DNA of 64,000 nt from Lactarius indigo (lineage: Eukaryota; Basidiomycota; Agaricomycetes; Russulales; Russulaceae), in contig JAFKAC010000016.1 in the NCBI GenBank assembly GCA_025766275.1, forward strand, positions 930,001 through 994,000. Direction: 5' to 3'. Below the pieces are notes generated by a model. The model made no database searches and was not told the origin of the DNA. It was given only the letters and a program-made list of their open reading frames with translations. Positions 11,238 to 22,571 of the stretch are shown one piece after another. Position 1 is the stretch's first letter, and every line of letters begins with the position of its first letter. Position numbers and translations under genes: made by a program.

Positions 11238-14200
11238 TCACTCTAGTGGAGAGTGCGACTCTGGCGCGCGCAGAGAACTGTGTCGGTAAATGAGAGTGGA
11301 AGGTTCGAAAAGCCCTAAAAAAGGCTTCGAAATGAGTGAATCGTTGCGTGCGACTTCGGGGTGTTTGCTTCTGAGGTGTCCTTGGAATAGATGGCCGAGT
11401 GTTGGCGTACACTCGAAGTCGCCGCAATAGAAGCACATGTGGCGGTATGCGTGCTGGTCTAAAAGGTGTCTTTTAAGGAATTGCGGGTATCCAAAACTAT
11501 CACCACAGATAGAGCATGATAATTCTAGTTTTACGCGACTGCCGAGGCGCCGTCGCGAGGTGGTGAATAGCTGTGCAGCGTCAAGGAGCGGCCCATCTAA
11601 GGCCATGGGTTCCTGTATACGAAGATTACGCACGGAAGTGAGCACATTTGCATCGATCGTTTGCTCCCCGTCGGCTGGACTTAAAGCGCGCAAAATGTCC
11701 GTCGCATGTACGCCAGCCACACGAAAGTGTCTTGCGCCGCCGAATGGCCGGAAAATTTCTCGCCATTGTTCACCATCCGCATCGTCGTGCTTACTTGGTG
11801 ATTGGGTTGAATTGATGCCTAGAGTTTCTATGCCGAATACGAAGGGGGAAAATTGATCACAAACTTGAGCCATCGAGGACAACTGCCAGTCTAACTGCTT
11901 GGACGATATTTGTAATCGAACAGGTGTCGAAGTGCCTGAGCCTGTGAACGAGATAGAGATGGCATCGTCGGAGGTTTGGACCTCTGCTCGACTGAGCAAC
12001 GTCTGCATTTCTGTCCGCTTGATGAAATGGCCTAGTTGCGGAGTGTCCATCGTGGGTTGGCTGAAGAATGTGACGTCAATATCCCCGAGACCAGGTGCAT
12101 CGATTCTGGCCACGAGGCTGTCCAAGTACTTGCTGGTTCCTCGATATCTGAGAGACGCGAGAGCAGGAAGAACAACGCGTTCCCCTGACAGTGGAGGCAA
12201 GGTGAGGTAGTTTCGGCGGGGTGGGAGGGAAAGGAAATGGTGTGAAAGTGTCCGAAGATTGGTCATCCTGGATAAGGCATTCGCGAATGCTTCTGGGGAA
12301 AAATAGCCAGCACTAGGAATTTCGTGGAGCCGAATATCTACAAGGTCGTGGGAGGGCGAAAGGAGCTGCGGGACTGAGGGAAAGGCAATCCTGGTTGACT
12401 GGAGAGTACGCAGGCGAGGGCCCCACCGAAAAGTTCTGGGTAGCGTCAGTCGCACGTCATCTCGGGACAGAAGAATGAGTTCTTCTAATTCCGAAAATGG
12501 CTCGGAGATTGCCGAAAGCTTTCCAAGAAGCGAGCTGGTGATGGTAAGGCGGATAGAGTCAACACGACCAGATTGCTTTAGTACGGCCATGATATTTTCA
12601 TCGTCCTCTGGAGCAGGGGGATCGAGATTTGGGAATCCCCCATACCGTAGGACAATAGGGAGGACTGGCCAGTAATCTAGAGTCTTCAAAACAGGCGTTC
12701 CATACGTACAGTAGAGCCGAAGATTTAGACCCAGGGGCGATGTAAATACGATTTGTCGCCATCTTTGGCAGACAAATGCGAGCGTAGGCCAAATTTGCGG
12801 TGTGAGATCCAGACAATGATGAAATATGTTGAGAAGGATGTCGTCGGAGAGCATTTCAATCGTCACCTGCTGAGAAAAAGGACCTATTTCAAACCAGTCA
12901 ACGAGTAGTGGTAGTGGCACCGCGAATATGTCGTACCTGTTCCAGGTAGTTTATTGACGTGGAATGGTCGTTCATATTCCACCGCTATATGGTGGCCAGA
13001 GAACCGGCGTGAGATCATCAATGACATGATGGCCTCCAATAACTTGAAAGGCGCATGACGTGGCCCAGGCTGCGCTACGTAGAGCTTGTGTAGGGAGGGT
13101 AGGATAGCTTTGTACCGCCTGTCCGATAGCTGTAGATCCCACACGATATTTGTCGAGTGATCCCAGTCGAGATGAAACCATTTTACGCCTGTAAACGAGT
13201 TGAGCAGTTCCCGCCACCCACTATAATCACTATCCCCCCGTCCTAATGATCGTGTCGTGCTGATGCGTAGGTCCTCCACCTTGAAAAGGGAAGCGGAAAG
13301 ATGAACGCAGACCCGTGTCACGAATAATAGCTGCTCGCTTGATGACTCGCAGAATAGTTGCAATTTAAGGCAAGCGGGAGCTTCTGGCTGTATCAAGGAG
13401 ATGGAGATGGCGCGGTCAGAAGATAGAATGTGTGCTCGACGGTATGGCTTGTGCAATTTTATCCGATTAATGAATCTGCGAAGTTTTGGAAAACTGATGA
13501 TGTTCTTATTTGAGAATGCGACTTCGATATCTTCGAGACGAGGAGTATCGATTTGGGCTACAAGTCTTTCCAGGTACCAGGAATTTCCTCGAAAAGAAAA
13601 GCGGGTAAGATCAGGAAGAGTACCATGGTGTCCACAGGACTGTGGCGGTAGGGCGGGGTGATCAACAGTTGAGAGGAAATGGACGGAAAGTGATCGTAGC
13701 CGTGTCGTCTCGGACAAGGCATTCGTGAGCGCTTCTGGTGGGAACTCCCAATAATCGAAAACTTCGTGAAGCTGAAGGTCTACGAGAGTAGTGGAAGAAT
13801 AGAGAAGCTGAAGGAGTCCGGGAATCGCGACCCTGGTCGAATGGAGACAACGAAGGCGCGTGCCCCACCGAAAGGCGCTAGGCAAGACCAGCCGCACGCC
13901 ATCTCGAGACAGAAGAATAAGGTCTTCCAGTTCCGAAAACGGCCCTTCGATCGAGGATAGCCTTCCTAGAAGTGAGCTAGTGACGGTGAGGCCGATTGAA
14001 CTAACACGACCGGATTGCTTTAGTGCGGCCATGATATTGTCCTCGTCATCGGGAGCCGGCGGATTGAACGCTAGAGACTCGGATCCCCCATACTGCACGG
14101 CGATATCCAAGGAGGGCCAACAATCTAGAGTCCTCAGCACAGGCGTCCCATACGTACATGATAGTCGAATATGTAGAGCCTGTTGAGATGCAAATACGAC

Positions 14201-14788
14201 ACGTCGCCATCTACGACATATGTGCACAAGCCTGGGCCAATCTCGTGGAGAGACATCGAGATAATGATGGAATATGTTCAGGAGCACGCTGTCGGAAAGC
14301 CCGCCAATTGTGACTTGTGGAGAAAATGAACAAAGTTAGCCAGATGCACACTCGGAGATATTCGCGGAAGACGTACCTCTTCCACTGGGAGGGAATTCGC
14401 TCGGTGTGGTAACAGCCCCGGGTTGGGGCGTGACTTGTGGAGAAAAGGAAATAGTTAGCTAGACGCGCATCGGCAGTTATTTACGGAAGACGCACCTCTT
14501 CCACTGGGAGGGAATTCGCTCGGTGTGGTAACAGCCCTGGATTGGGGCGTGACTTGTAGAGAAAAGGAAAAAAGTTAGCTAGACGCACACTGGCAGGTAT
14601 TCGCGGAAGACGTACCTCTTCCACTGGGAGGGAATTCGCTTGGTGTGGTAACAGCTTGAGCCCGGGGTTGGGGCAACGATAAATGTTGGCCACGGGCACG
14701 TTTTTTGAGATATCTTCGAAATCGACTGTCGTGCATGTTATGTCGAGCGGAGGCGAAGAGACTAGACTACTTACCTTAGAAAGGGCAT
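11238..14788 (-). CDS. F-box gene 2: two-unit F-box/C2H2 protein with two added mini-exons
   Basis: The exons are 14775-14788, 14616-14713, 14496-14552, 14377-14433, 12937-14313 and 11238-12883, all in phase, giving 1,082 aa. The start ATG CCC TTT CTA AG is followed by GTAAGT. The two 57-nt mini-exons come from a tandem triplication of about 120 bp that carries its own acceptor, donor and branch site. Each adds 19 residues related to the exon 2 end (TTPSEFPPSGR). Unit A starts VTIGGLSDSVLLNIF. Unit B starts after a 53-nt intron with VTIEMLSDDILLNIF and ends with two fingers near residues 991-1042 (CSIC...H-x4-H, CFYC...H-x4-H). The first finger here is the most canonical C2H2 of the family. 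The likely role is an SCF substrate adaptor, with zinc fingers for protein or nucleic-acid binding; the substrate is unknown. Confidence 0.8.
14314..14640 (-). repeat. Triplicated ~120-bp exon/intron repeat in F-box gene 2
   Basis: There are three near-identical copies. Each reads on the minus strand: acceptor ...ACAAG, a short exon ending GTGGAAGAG, donor GTACGTC or GTGCGTC, and branch GCTAACTTT. Spacing is 119-120 bp. The introns between copies would be 63, 62 and 63 nt. Each internal exon is 57 nt and enters and leaves in phase 1, so the repeats lengthen the protein without shifting frame. Confidence 0.85.
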
Positions 14789-14828
14789 GAAGGGAGAACG
14801 AACGGAGCAGTTATTGCTGGCGTATCAT

Positions 14829-14844
14829 CCTTATTGTAGAACAC
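14829..14844 (-). promoter_or_regulatory. Conserved upstream element of F-box gene 2
   Basis: Plus-strand CCTTATTGTAGAACAC lies about 41-56 bp before the ATG. The same element occurs at 22609-22624 (gene 3) and 58397-58412 (gene 6), and a variant upstream of genes 1 and 4. On the coding strand it reads GTGTTCTACAATAAGG, a possible TATA-like or initiator site. The function is inferred from conservation only. Confidence 0.4.
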
Positions 14845-14889
14845 AACTTGAAGGAACGCGAGGATATATATAAGGAGCACAAGGAACAT

Positions 14890-17800
14890 GCTCTCACGCC
14901 ACCTATCCTGCGGCCAGATCTCTTCCTGGCTCAAACATGCTATGCCGGATTCCCTCCCACACCCCTCTTGCAACAACCTATTCGCTGGCGTTGATCGTAT
15001 CCCTCACCCCTTTCCCTGAATCGGCACATCTCTTTCGGCCGAACCCGTGGTCTCAGGGATTTCGGCAGCATTGTACAGCTGGTTCCATAACGATTTTCCC
15101 CTGCCATTTTGAGAACATAGTCGGCCATCCAAAACTCGAGAGTGGGATTCATAATTAAGTCGAGGGAGAAATTCTCAGGAAATCGGGTTATCTCACAGAA
15201 TTAAGGTTATAGAATTGTGATCTTGTGACAATTGGGGTTATGGAATTGATGTTCTGCTCGAGAGCTGTGCCATCTCGGTGGCAAAGTTACCCATTCAAAC
15301 CTTGCCTATGTTCAAAAAATGGTCACCAGGGAACAATCGTTATGGAATCGGCTGTAGATCTGCTTACTCACCACTCTGGGACAATTCAGACCCTGCATGC
15401 GGCCCAGCCTTCATCTTGCGGCGTCTGAAGTCTGTGCTGGTTCGGATCCTCTCCGCCACGTCGAGGAGCGCAATAGCTCCCTTCCGACTATAAGAGATAT
15501 CTGGAATTCATCACACCTATTCAATTCGATCAGACGGAAAACATTCCAACTTGCCGCATATATACAGCAGAGTGACGTGGCACATTTCTGTACGCATCAA
15601 TGCGAGCTGACCTGTGCACTTCCAATTATGTCGAAGGTGGACCAGTGCGTAAGTACGTGCAGGATGTCGAGGAAATAACATGGAAGAGATGGCGGGTAGA
15701 CATTCAGGTGCTGAAGGTGGCGGTGTCGCGGCGCATGGCGAGCAGGAAGATGCTCGAGTCATCCACTGGGAGACGAGGAAACAGTGACTGTACCGCGCTG
15801 CCTTGCAGCAGCTGCCGCTTTTGCATGTCTTCGACCTCGGTGGGGAGTCGGGAGCGTCTCGAAATACGATTCGGAGAATGTCGATCTATGCAGTACTCGT
15901 TCTCTCCTTGGTTCTCTCTTCTCTTCATTTCACAGTCGTGTCATGGCTTGTGATCCCTATACGTTTTCTTTTTTTTTTTCTTTTTGGAAGGCACTCTGTA
16001 TTCGGGAACCACATACTAGCTAAAGTAGGCAGTTTCCGTATATAAGTGTTAGGCAGCAGGTGATTGTAGGTATCAGCCTTACCTAACGCGCAAAAGTCGG
16101 ACCAGAGCCCAGATGTGAGGGAAATACGAATCAAAGTACATCCTTGGTGTAACTTGGTGTGAGACTCAGTACTCATCCCTATACATTTCCTTTGCTTCGG
16201 CTTGAGCTTGAGGCGGAGTACGTATGCAGTCGAGTATTTTCTTTTCCCACGCGCGATACGAGCACCTGAGAATCCCGGCCCTTGCCCCGGCCCATTTATC
16301 CGTCACCAGCTCATAGCGCTCAACCGCTGTGTCATTGGACTTCAGTTTCGCCTCGCCACGCTCACGCTAAGTGGACGCTCGTCCAAAAAGCTCCTAGTCC
16401 GCGCCTCCTTTCAATTTTCAGACCCCAGAAGGTAAGCTTTCCCCTTACCAGTGTTTTTTTCTCGACCTGCCGTTTGCTGACTCAGGTGTTATTCGGTGTT
16501 ATCGATGAGCGGTTTGAGATATTACGAAGTCACGCTGGTGGGTATTGTCTTTTTTGGTCACCGGGATTCTATCAGAAGGAAGATAAGCTTGCCAGTATGG
16601 ACCTCCGGATCTAAATCTACCTTCCCATCTCTCCTTCTCCCCGTACCTTTAACGCCAGCAAGGCATTTGACTCGACGTCCTCTTTCCCAAATCCGGACAT
16701 CGCCAATGCCATTGGAAACCCAAGTGACGCCGCGGCCACGTTCGCACAACAACGCGCCAAACTCAATCCCACTGGTGATGCCGTGCACCGGATTCCTAAA
16801 CCCGTACTCACACAGGAGACCGCGGCACTTGGGCTGGCTTCGGACAAGTCACGGAGCGGGAACAACTCCCCCATACAAGTAGGCCTGGGCCGATCCATAC
16901 ACAGAGCACCAACTTCTTTTCCCCAACTCTACTTTCCGCTCCCAGCTCCCCGATGGTGGTGCCGCTCCCGGCGATCTCAACAGGTTCTCCCCTGTCATCG
17001 ACAACAGCAGGGCGAGCATGGTGAATGAGCACTGCTCCCTACATCTTCCGCTAACAACAACAAATAGCCACCCTCCGAGTCGCCGCCGCGGAGTCGAATG
17101 AATTGTACGGCAGCGGTGTAATGTCCCGTCACCCAACGATCCCTACAAGTTCCGCCGGCCGTCCAAGGGCCACGTACACGACGGCAGTTGTTCCCGTCGT
17201 CAGCAATGGTGTAACAAACAACGGGGCGTATAACGGGGATCGACGATCTATCTCGAGTTAAGGTCACGTGTCTGGAGTTGCTCTAAACTTCGAGGTGCCT
17301 GCGGAATAGTGGCGTTATTAATTGATCTGGTGCGTATAGTCCCGCTTTCCCGAGCACGTCGCGGCTTTTCGCTGAAGCGCCGACGGTAGCATCGCTGCGA
17401 TGGTGCCACATATCAGCAAGCCCGTACTGGCTGCCTCAGGATGGGCGTTGGCAGGTTCAACCTCGAACAGTGCTCGGCTGCGCTGGCGGGGATGCCGGAC
17501 GGGCTCAGTATCGGCGCAACTCGCGCAGCTGAACTGCATGAACGAGATGAATCAATTCCAAGTCAACACGAATACGCCCGATGACCTATACAGCGGGATC
17601 ACCCCCTACCTTGATTTCCCCGAGAACCTTCGTCGGATCTTCCAACGACCCCATGCCAGGTGTTGGAAGTGGCTTCACCGCTATGAGCGACAATCGCGTG
17701 CAACAGGACCATCGTGCTTCCGGTGGTGGGGCTGTCCAAGCTGGCCCATGGAGTAGAGCTTACGCGGAGACGGTACCTATCCCGACGCACAAAAACCTGC

Positions 17801-17990
17801 GTCCTGGACCACTCTGGGTCGTTTCAGTAGAAATGACGACGGCAGCAAAGCATGCCTTCAGTTGCACGTTACTATACCCTCCCAATCTGTCCGGCTTCAG
17901 GATTGGAGTCGTCAATTTTCAAACCTCAGACTAGTTTCTCCGCAGTGGTGGGATGTCGAATGGGGATCATATTGGCGCGGCTCGCTTTCA
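14890..17990 (+). pseudogene. Vts1-like pseudogene relics of module 3
   Basis: Several decayed pieces are present. A SAM-like segment lies at about 15650-15770 (KYVQDVEEITWKRW..., then RRMASRKMLE). An N-terminal/central stretch at 16640-16760 ends FAQQRAKLN. A central stretch at 17400-17600 reads MAQLAQLNCMNEMNQFQVN-like. A further repeat of the central region lies at 17640-17960. The order shows at least two overlapping partial copies. 15150-15500 has no recognised content. No long intact frame exists. Confidence 0.5.
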
Positions 17991-18054
17991 GTTGCGCTGT
18001 TTGGTAGACTACTAGTAATTTAGATGGTACAAAGGAGGTAATCTTTGTTAATTT

Positions 18055-18509
18055 ACAGCGGTTTTCATAACGATAGAGCGCTTTTCCAAAACAGCGTTGA
18101 TCAGGCCGGATGAGCGGGCAATGAAGATAGCTAATTATCCAATATCTGATCAGAAAAAAAATAAGACTTATGTTTTTTTTCCGCACGACTCTGTCCCATC
18201 CGTCTCATGGGGCGTTGATTTTATATCTCGAGAAATCAAGGACAGAACAGTGGATCTCTCAGATGTGTGGCTGATACGACTATCCGAGACTGTCTGGGGT
18301 ACTATGTCAATGTGTAGGTATTCCAGAGGCTATAATCGCATTTCTTAGTTATTTTTCCGGTTATTATTATTATTATTTCAAAAAAGATTTCAAAAAAATA
18401 ACTGGTAGGCCAGTGGTAACCTCAACGCCTTGCTCGACGCGGGGGGTTCCCGAAATTGCACTCAATCAATGCTCTCTTGGAAACGCGCTCTATCGATATA
18501 AAAGCTGCT
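18055..18509. mobile_element. ~455-bp element with ~45-bp imperfect terminal inverted repeats
   Basis: The left end (ACAGCGGTTTTCATAACGAT...) and the reverse complement of the right end (AGCAGCTTTTATATCGATAG...) align over about 45 bp with scattered mismatches. Both continue AGAGCGC-TTTCCAA-A-CA/AGC-TTGAT. The same junction in module 4 (23320-23345) lacks the insert. TAATT flanks both sides and may be the target duplication. There is no coding capacity, so it would be a non-autonomous DNA element. Confidence 0.65.
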
Positions 18510-19255
18510 CTAATTATTATCAATTATCGCGATTATCACGAGAGGTTTTTCCTGATGTCGACTCTCTTCACCATATGTCCGGCTTTTTTTCTAGTACCAT
18601 CTCAGGACTTGTGACTTCCAAGGTGACTTCTATCTACTTTGTTTTCGTGAAAAATGTCGGGACTGTCCTCTTTTTATTTTGGTACGGGTGGTGGTAAGGC
18701 CCCTTCATTTGTTTTCCATTAATTCCCACGAACTTCAAGGAGTTGCCGTTCTTAGGCGAGCACCGCATAAAGTATTTGTACCCTCAGGGTCAACGTCTGT
18801 ACTCCTTTTCTTCGCCATCTTTTCTTTCTTTTGTACATATGTGGCTTTACGGTGTGCATGATACAAATATATTTTATATGTCGCTTCTGACAAAAACTAT
18901 TTGGTTACTTGGCATACTGTATTTCAAGCTCTATGGTGGCGCAATCCCAAATCAGGATCCAAGTCGGCCTTTGTCGTATGGGATACATTCACGGTTCAGA
19001 TGCGTCGTATGCATATTTGCATATTTGGCAGTCATTCAATGTTGTCATCTCATACATAATACAATGCGCAAGGACAATTGTCTGTATAACAATCATCTGC
19101 ATAATCTGTGTCGTCACCGCGAAAAGAAAAACCACAAAAAAGAGAACATGAAAGGAAATTGCTGGCCATATGAGACTATGCCATCATGTGTCTTCGGGAA
19201 TGGGATGAGTGGTGGCAAAGGTGCGAGTAGTCTGACGAAGAGGGATGGGGTATTG
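18510..19255. other. Conserved 3' flank of F-box gene 3
   Basis: It is homologous to the 3' flanks of the other module genes. Long A- and T-rich runs are present. I see no separate gene; it likely includes the 3' UTR of gene 3. Confidence 0.5.
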
Positions 19256-22200
19256 TTAGGCCGGGCTTGAATCTCGTCGGGTGTCGGAGTCCCTGACTAT
19301 CGGGAGTGTCGTGGTTGTGGTAGAGGGTGAAACGGCATCTGGAACTCGCAGGAAACTGTGCTGGGCGACGAGACTGTGAAGTTGGAGAGTTGTCAACCAA
19401 GGATTCCCAATGCGTGCGTCATTGCGCCAGACTTCAGGGTGTTCGCGCTTGAGGTGTTTTCGGAATAAATCATTGGGTGGTTTGCATTCGAAGTCTTTGC
19501 AATACGAACAAAAGATTCGATATCCGTGCTTGTCTATAAGGTGAAGATCGAGTCCTTTGTTCTCTTTGAAACTGGCGTGACAGATTTGGCATTGGCTAAA
19601 TGGCACATTAACTTGTATGGGGTGGCCCGAGCGCGATCGTAAGGTGATGCATGACAGTAGAGCCTTCCACGATGGCTCATTCGCCGCCACCATACGATTC
19701 TCTATATAAAGGTTACGCAGGTTTGGGAGCACAGTTGTATGCCCCTCCTCGACCAGACCCAGGGCACCCAAGATAGAGGTCGTCAATTCGTTGGCCACCA
19801 GAATTTCAGTTGCACCACTGAATGCGCGGATAAGTCCCAGCCATTGTTCATCATCTGCATCATCCAACCTATTTGACGGTTGAGTCTTATGGATGCGTGG
19901 ATAGTTCACACGGTATAGGAAAGGGGAGAATTGATCACAAATTTGAGCCATGCAAGACAACTGCCAGTCTAACTGCTCGCACGATATTCGTAATCGAAGG
20001 GGTGCAGAAGTGCCAAAGCTGGAAAACAAGATGGAAATGGCATCGTCGGAGGTTTGAACCTCTGCTTGATTGAACGGCGTCGGTATTCCTGTCCGCTCAA
20101 TGAATCGGCCAAGTTCCGACGCGTCCATCGTGGGTTGGCTAAAAAATGCGATATCAATATCTCGGAGACCAGGCGCATCGATTCTGGCCACCAGACTGTC
20201 CAAGTACTTGCTGGTTCCTCGGTATGTGAGGAAAGTGAGAGCGGGGAGAACAATGCGTTCTCCTGATGGTGGAGGCAAGCTGAGGTAGTTTCGGCGGGGA
20301 GGGAGTGAAAGGAAATGGAGTGAAAGTGTTCGAAGATTGGTCGTCCCGGACAAGGCATTTGCGAACGCTTCTGGCGAAAAATACCCAGTACTAGGAATCA
20401 TGTGGAGCTGAATATCCACAAGGTCGTGGGAGGACGAAAGTAGTTGCGGTAATGAGGGAAAGGCAACCCTGGTCGAGTGAAGAGTGCGGAGGTGAGGACC
20501 CCACCGAAAAGCGCTGGGGAGGGTCAGCTGCATGTTTCCACTGGCCAGAAGAACAATTTCTTCTAGTTCCGAAAATGGCTCAGAGATTGCAGAAAGCTTA
20601 TCAAGGAGCGAGCTGGTGACGGTGAGGCTAATGGAGCTAACACGATCAGATTGCTTGAGTGCGACAATGACATTTTCATCGTCCTCGAGAACTGGAGGAT
20701 CGAGACTCGGAACCCCCCCGTACTTTATGATGATAGGCAAGGCTGGCCAACAATCTAGGGCCTTAAAAACAGGTGTTCCTGGCGTAAAGTAGAGTCGAAG
20801 ATTTAGACCTAGAGGTGACATATGTACGATCTGTCGCCATCTTTGGCACACATACGTGAGCATGGGCCAAGCTCGCGGAGCAACATCCAGGTAACAACGA
20901 AAGATGTTCAGAAGGACGTCGTCGGACAACATCTCGATCGTCACCTGCTGAGAAAGAGGGCCTATTCCAAACAAGTTAGCAATTAATGGTGGCAACACCG
21001 GGAATACGTCGTACCTGTTCTACGTGGTTCATCGATGTGACCTAGTTGTTCATATTCCACCACAATGTGATGGCCAGAGAGCTGGCGTGAGATTATAAAT
21101 GACACGACGGCCTCCTCTAATGGCGCAGGATATTGCTCGGGCTGTGGTAAGTAAAGTTTGTGCAGGACAGGTAGCACAACTTTGGGGGGCCTGTCCGGTA
21201 TTCGTAACGCATGGACGACGCTTGTTGGGTGATTCCAGTGAAATCTTTTTACACCTGTGAATGAGTTGAGAAGGTCCCGCCATCCACTATATGCACTGTC
21301 CCGTCTTGGTGGTCGCGTCGTACTGATGCGTAGGTCTTCTACATTGAAAAGGAGAGCCGAAGAATGAATGCAGACTTGTATCATGAATAATATCTGCTCG
21401 CTCAATGTCTGGCAGAATAATTGCAATCTAAAGCGCGTAGGAGCTCCTGGTCGTATCAAAGAGATGGAGATGGAGTTCTCAGAAGATAGAATATGTGCTT
21501 GACAGTGTAACTTGTGTATTTCTATCCGATCGATGAATTCGCGAAGATTTGGAAAAAGGATCATATTTTCATCTAAGAACGTGAGTTCGATATCTCCAAG
21601 ACGGGGAGCGGCAATCTTGGCCACAAGACGCTCCAAATACCCGGAAATCCCTCGAAAGTCAAGGCGGATAAGAACGGGAAGAACAGCACGCTTCCAGTAC
21701 AGTTGGGGTGGGACTTGATAATTAGTGGTAGAGGGGAAATGGAGTGAAAGTGATTGAAGTTGGGCCATCCCGCACAAGGCATCTGTGAGCGCTTCTGGTG
21801 AGAACCGCCAAGAATCAAAAACTTCGTGAAGCCGAAGGTCAACAAGATTCGTGGATGAGGAAAGAAGCGGAAGGAGTCCAGGAATCGCAATCCTAGTCGA
21901 ATGGAGACAATGAAGGCGTGGGCCCCACCGAACATTGCTGGGCAAGGTCAGCCGTACGCCATCTTGAGACAGAAGAACGAGGTCCTCCAGTTCAGAAAAC
22001 GGCCCCTTGATCGAGGATAGCTTTTCCAGAAGTGATCTAGTAACAGTGAGACTGATAGAACTAACACGACCAGACCGTTTAAGTGCAGCCATGATGGTAT
22101 TCTCCTCCTTGGGAGTCGGGGGACCGAGCTCTGGAGATCCTCCGTACTTCACAGCGATAGGCATGGCAGGCCAGTAGCGTAGAGTCTTCAATGGAGGCAT

Positions 22201-22571
22201 CCCATGGGTGTAGAAGATTCGAAGGTCTAGAATCTGCTGAGATGCAAATACGATATGTCGCCATCTGCAACACATGTGCACAAGCCGAGGCCAATGTTGT
22301 GGAGAGACATCGAGATAATAACGAAATATGTTGAGAAGCAGACTGTCCGAAAGCTGCTCAATTGTGACTTGTCGAGAAATGAAAATGTCAGCCCGAGGCG
22401 CAGGTATTGGCAAGAGGTGTACCTATTCCAGGGAATTCACTCGGTGTGGTAACGGGTTGGGCGGGTGATGCGTATCGGCCGGCGCTGGCATGTGCATTGA
22501 GATATCTGCGACATTGACTGTCATGTCGAGCGGAAGTGAAGAGACTAGATTACTTACTTTAGAAAGGGCAT
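19256..22571 (-). CDS. F-box gene 3: two-unit F-box protein, C-terminal C2H2 fingers
   Basis: The exons are 22558-22571, 22423-22505, 21015-22367 and 19256-20961, with introns of 52, 55 and 53 nt. The frame is continuous and gives 1,051 aa. The start is ATG CCC TTT CTA AA, then GTAAGTAATC. Unit A (VTIEQLSDSLLLNIF, HMCCRWRHIVF) lacks fingers and ends just before intron 3. Unit B (VTIEMLSDDVLLNIF, VCQRWRQIV) continues through an LRR-like body to two fingers near residues 941-992 (CQIC...H-x4-H, CSYC...H-x4-H), followed by a Thr-rich tail longer than in the sisters. The intron 3 donor is GTACGAC, its branch CTAAC and its acceptor GGAATAG, as in the other copies. The likely role is an SCF-type adaptor. 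It is the least altered member, with no internal stop or insertion. Confidence 0.82.
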
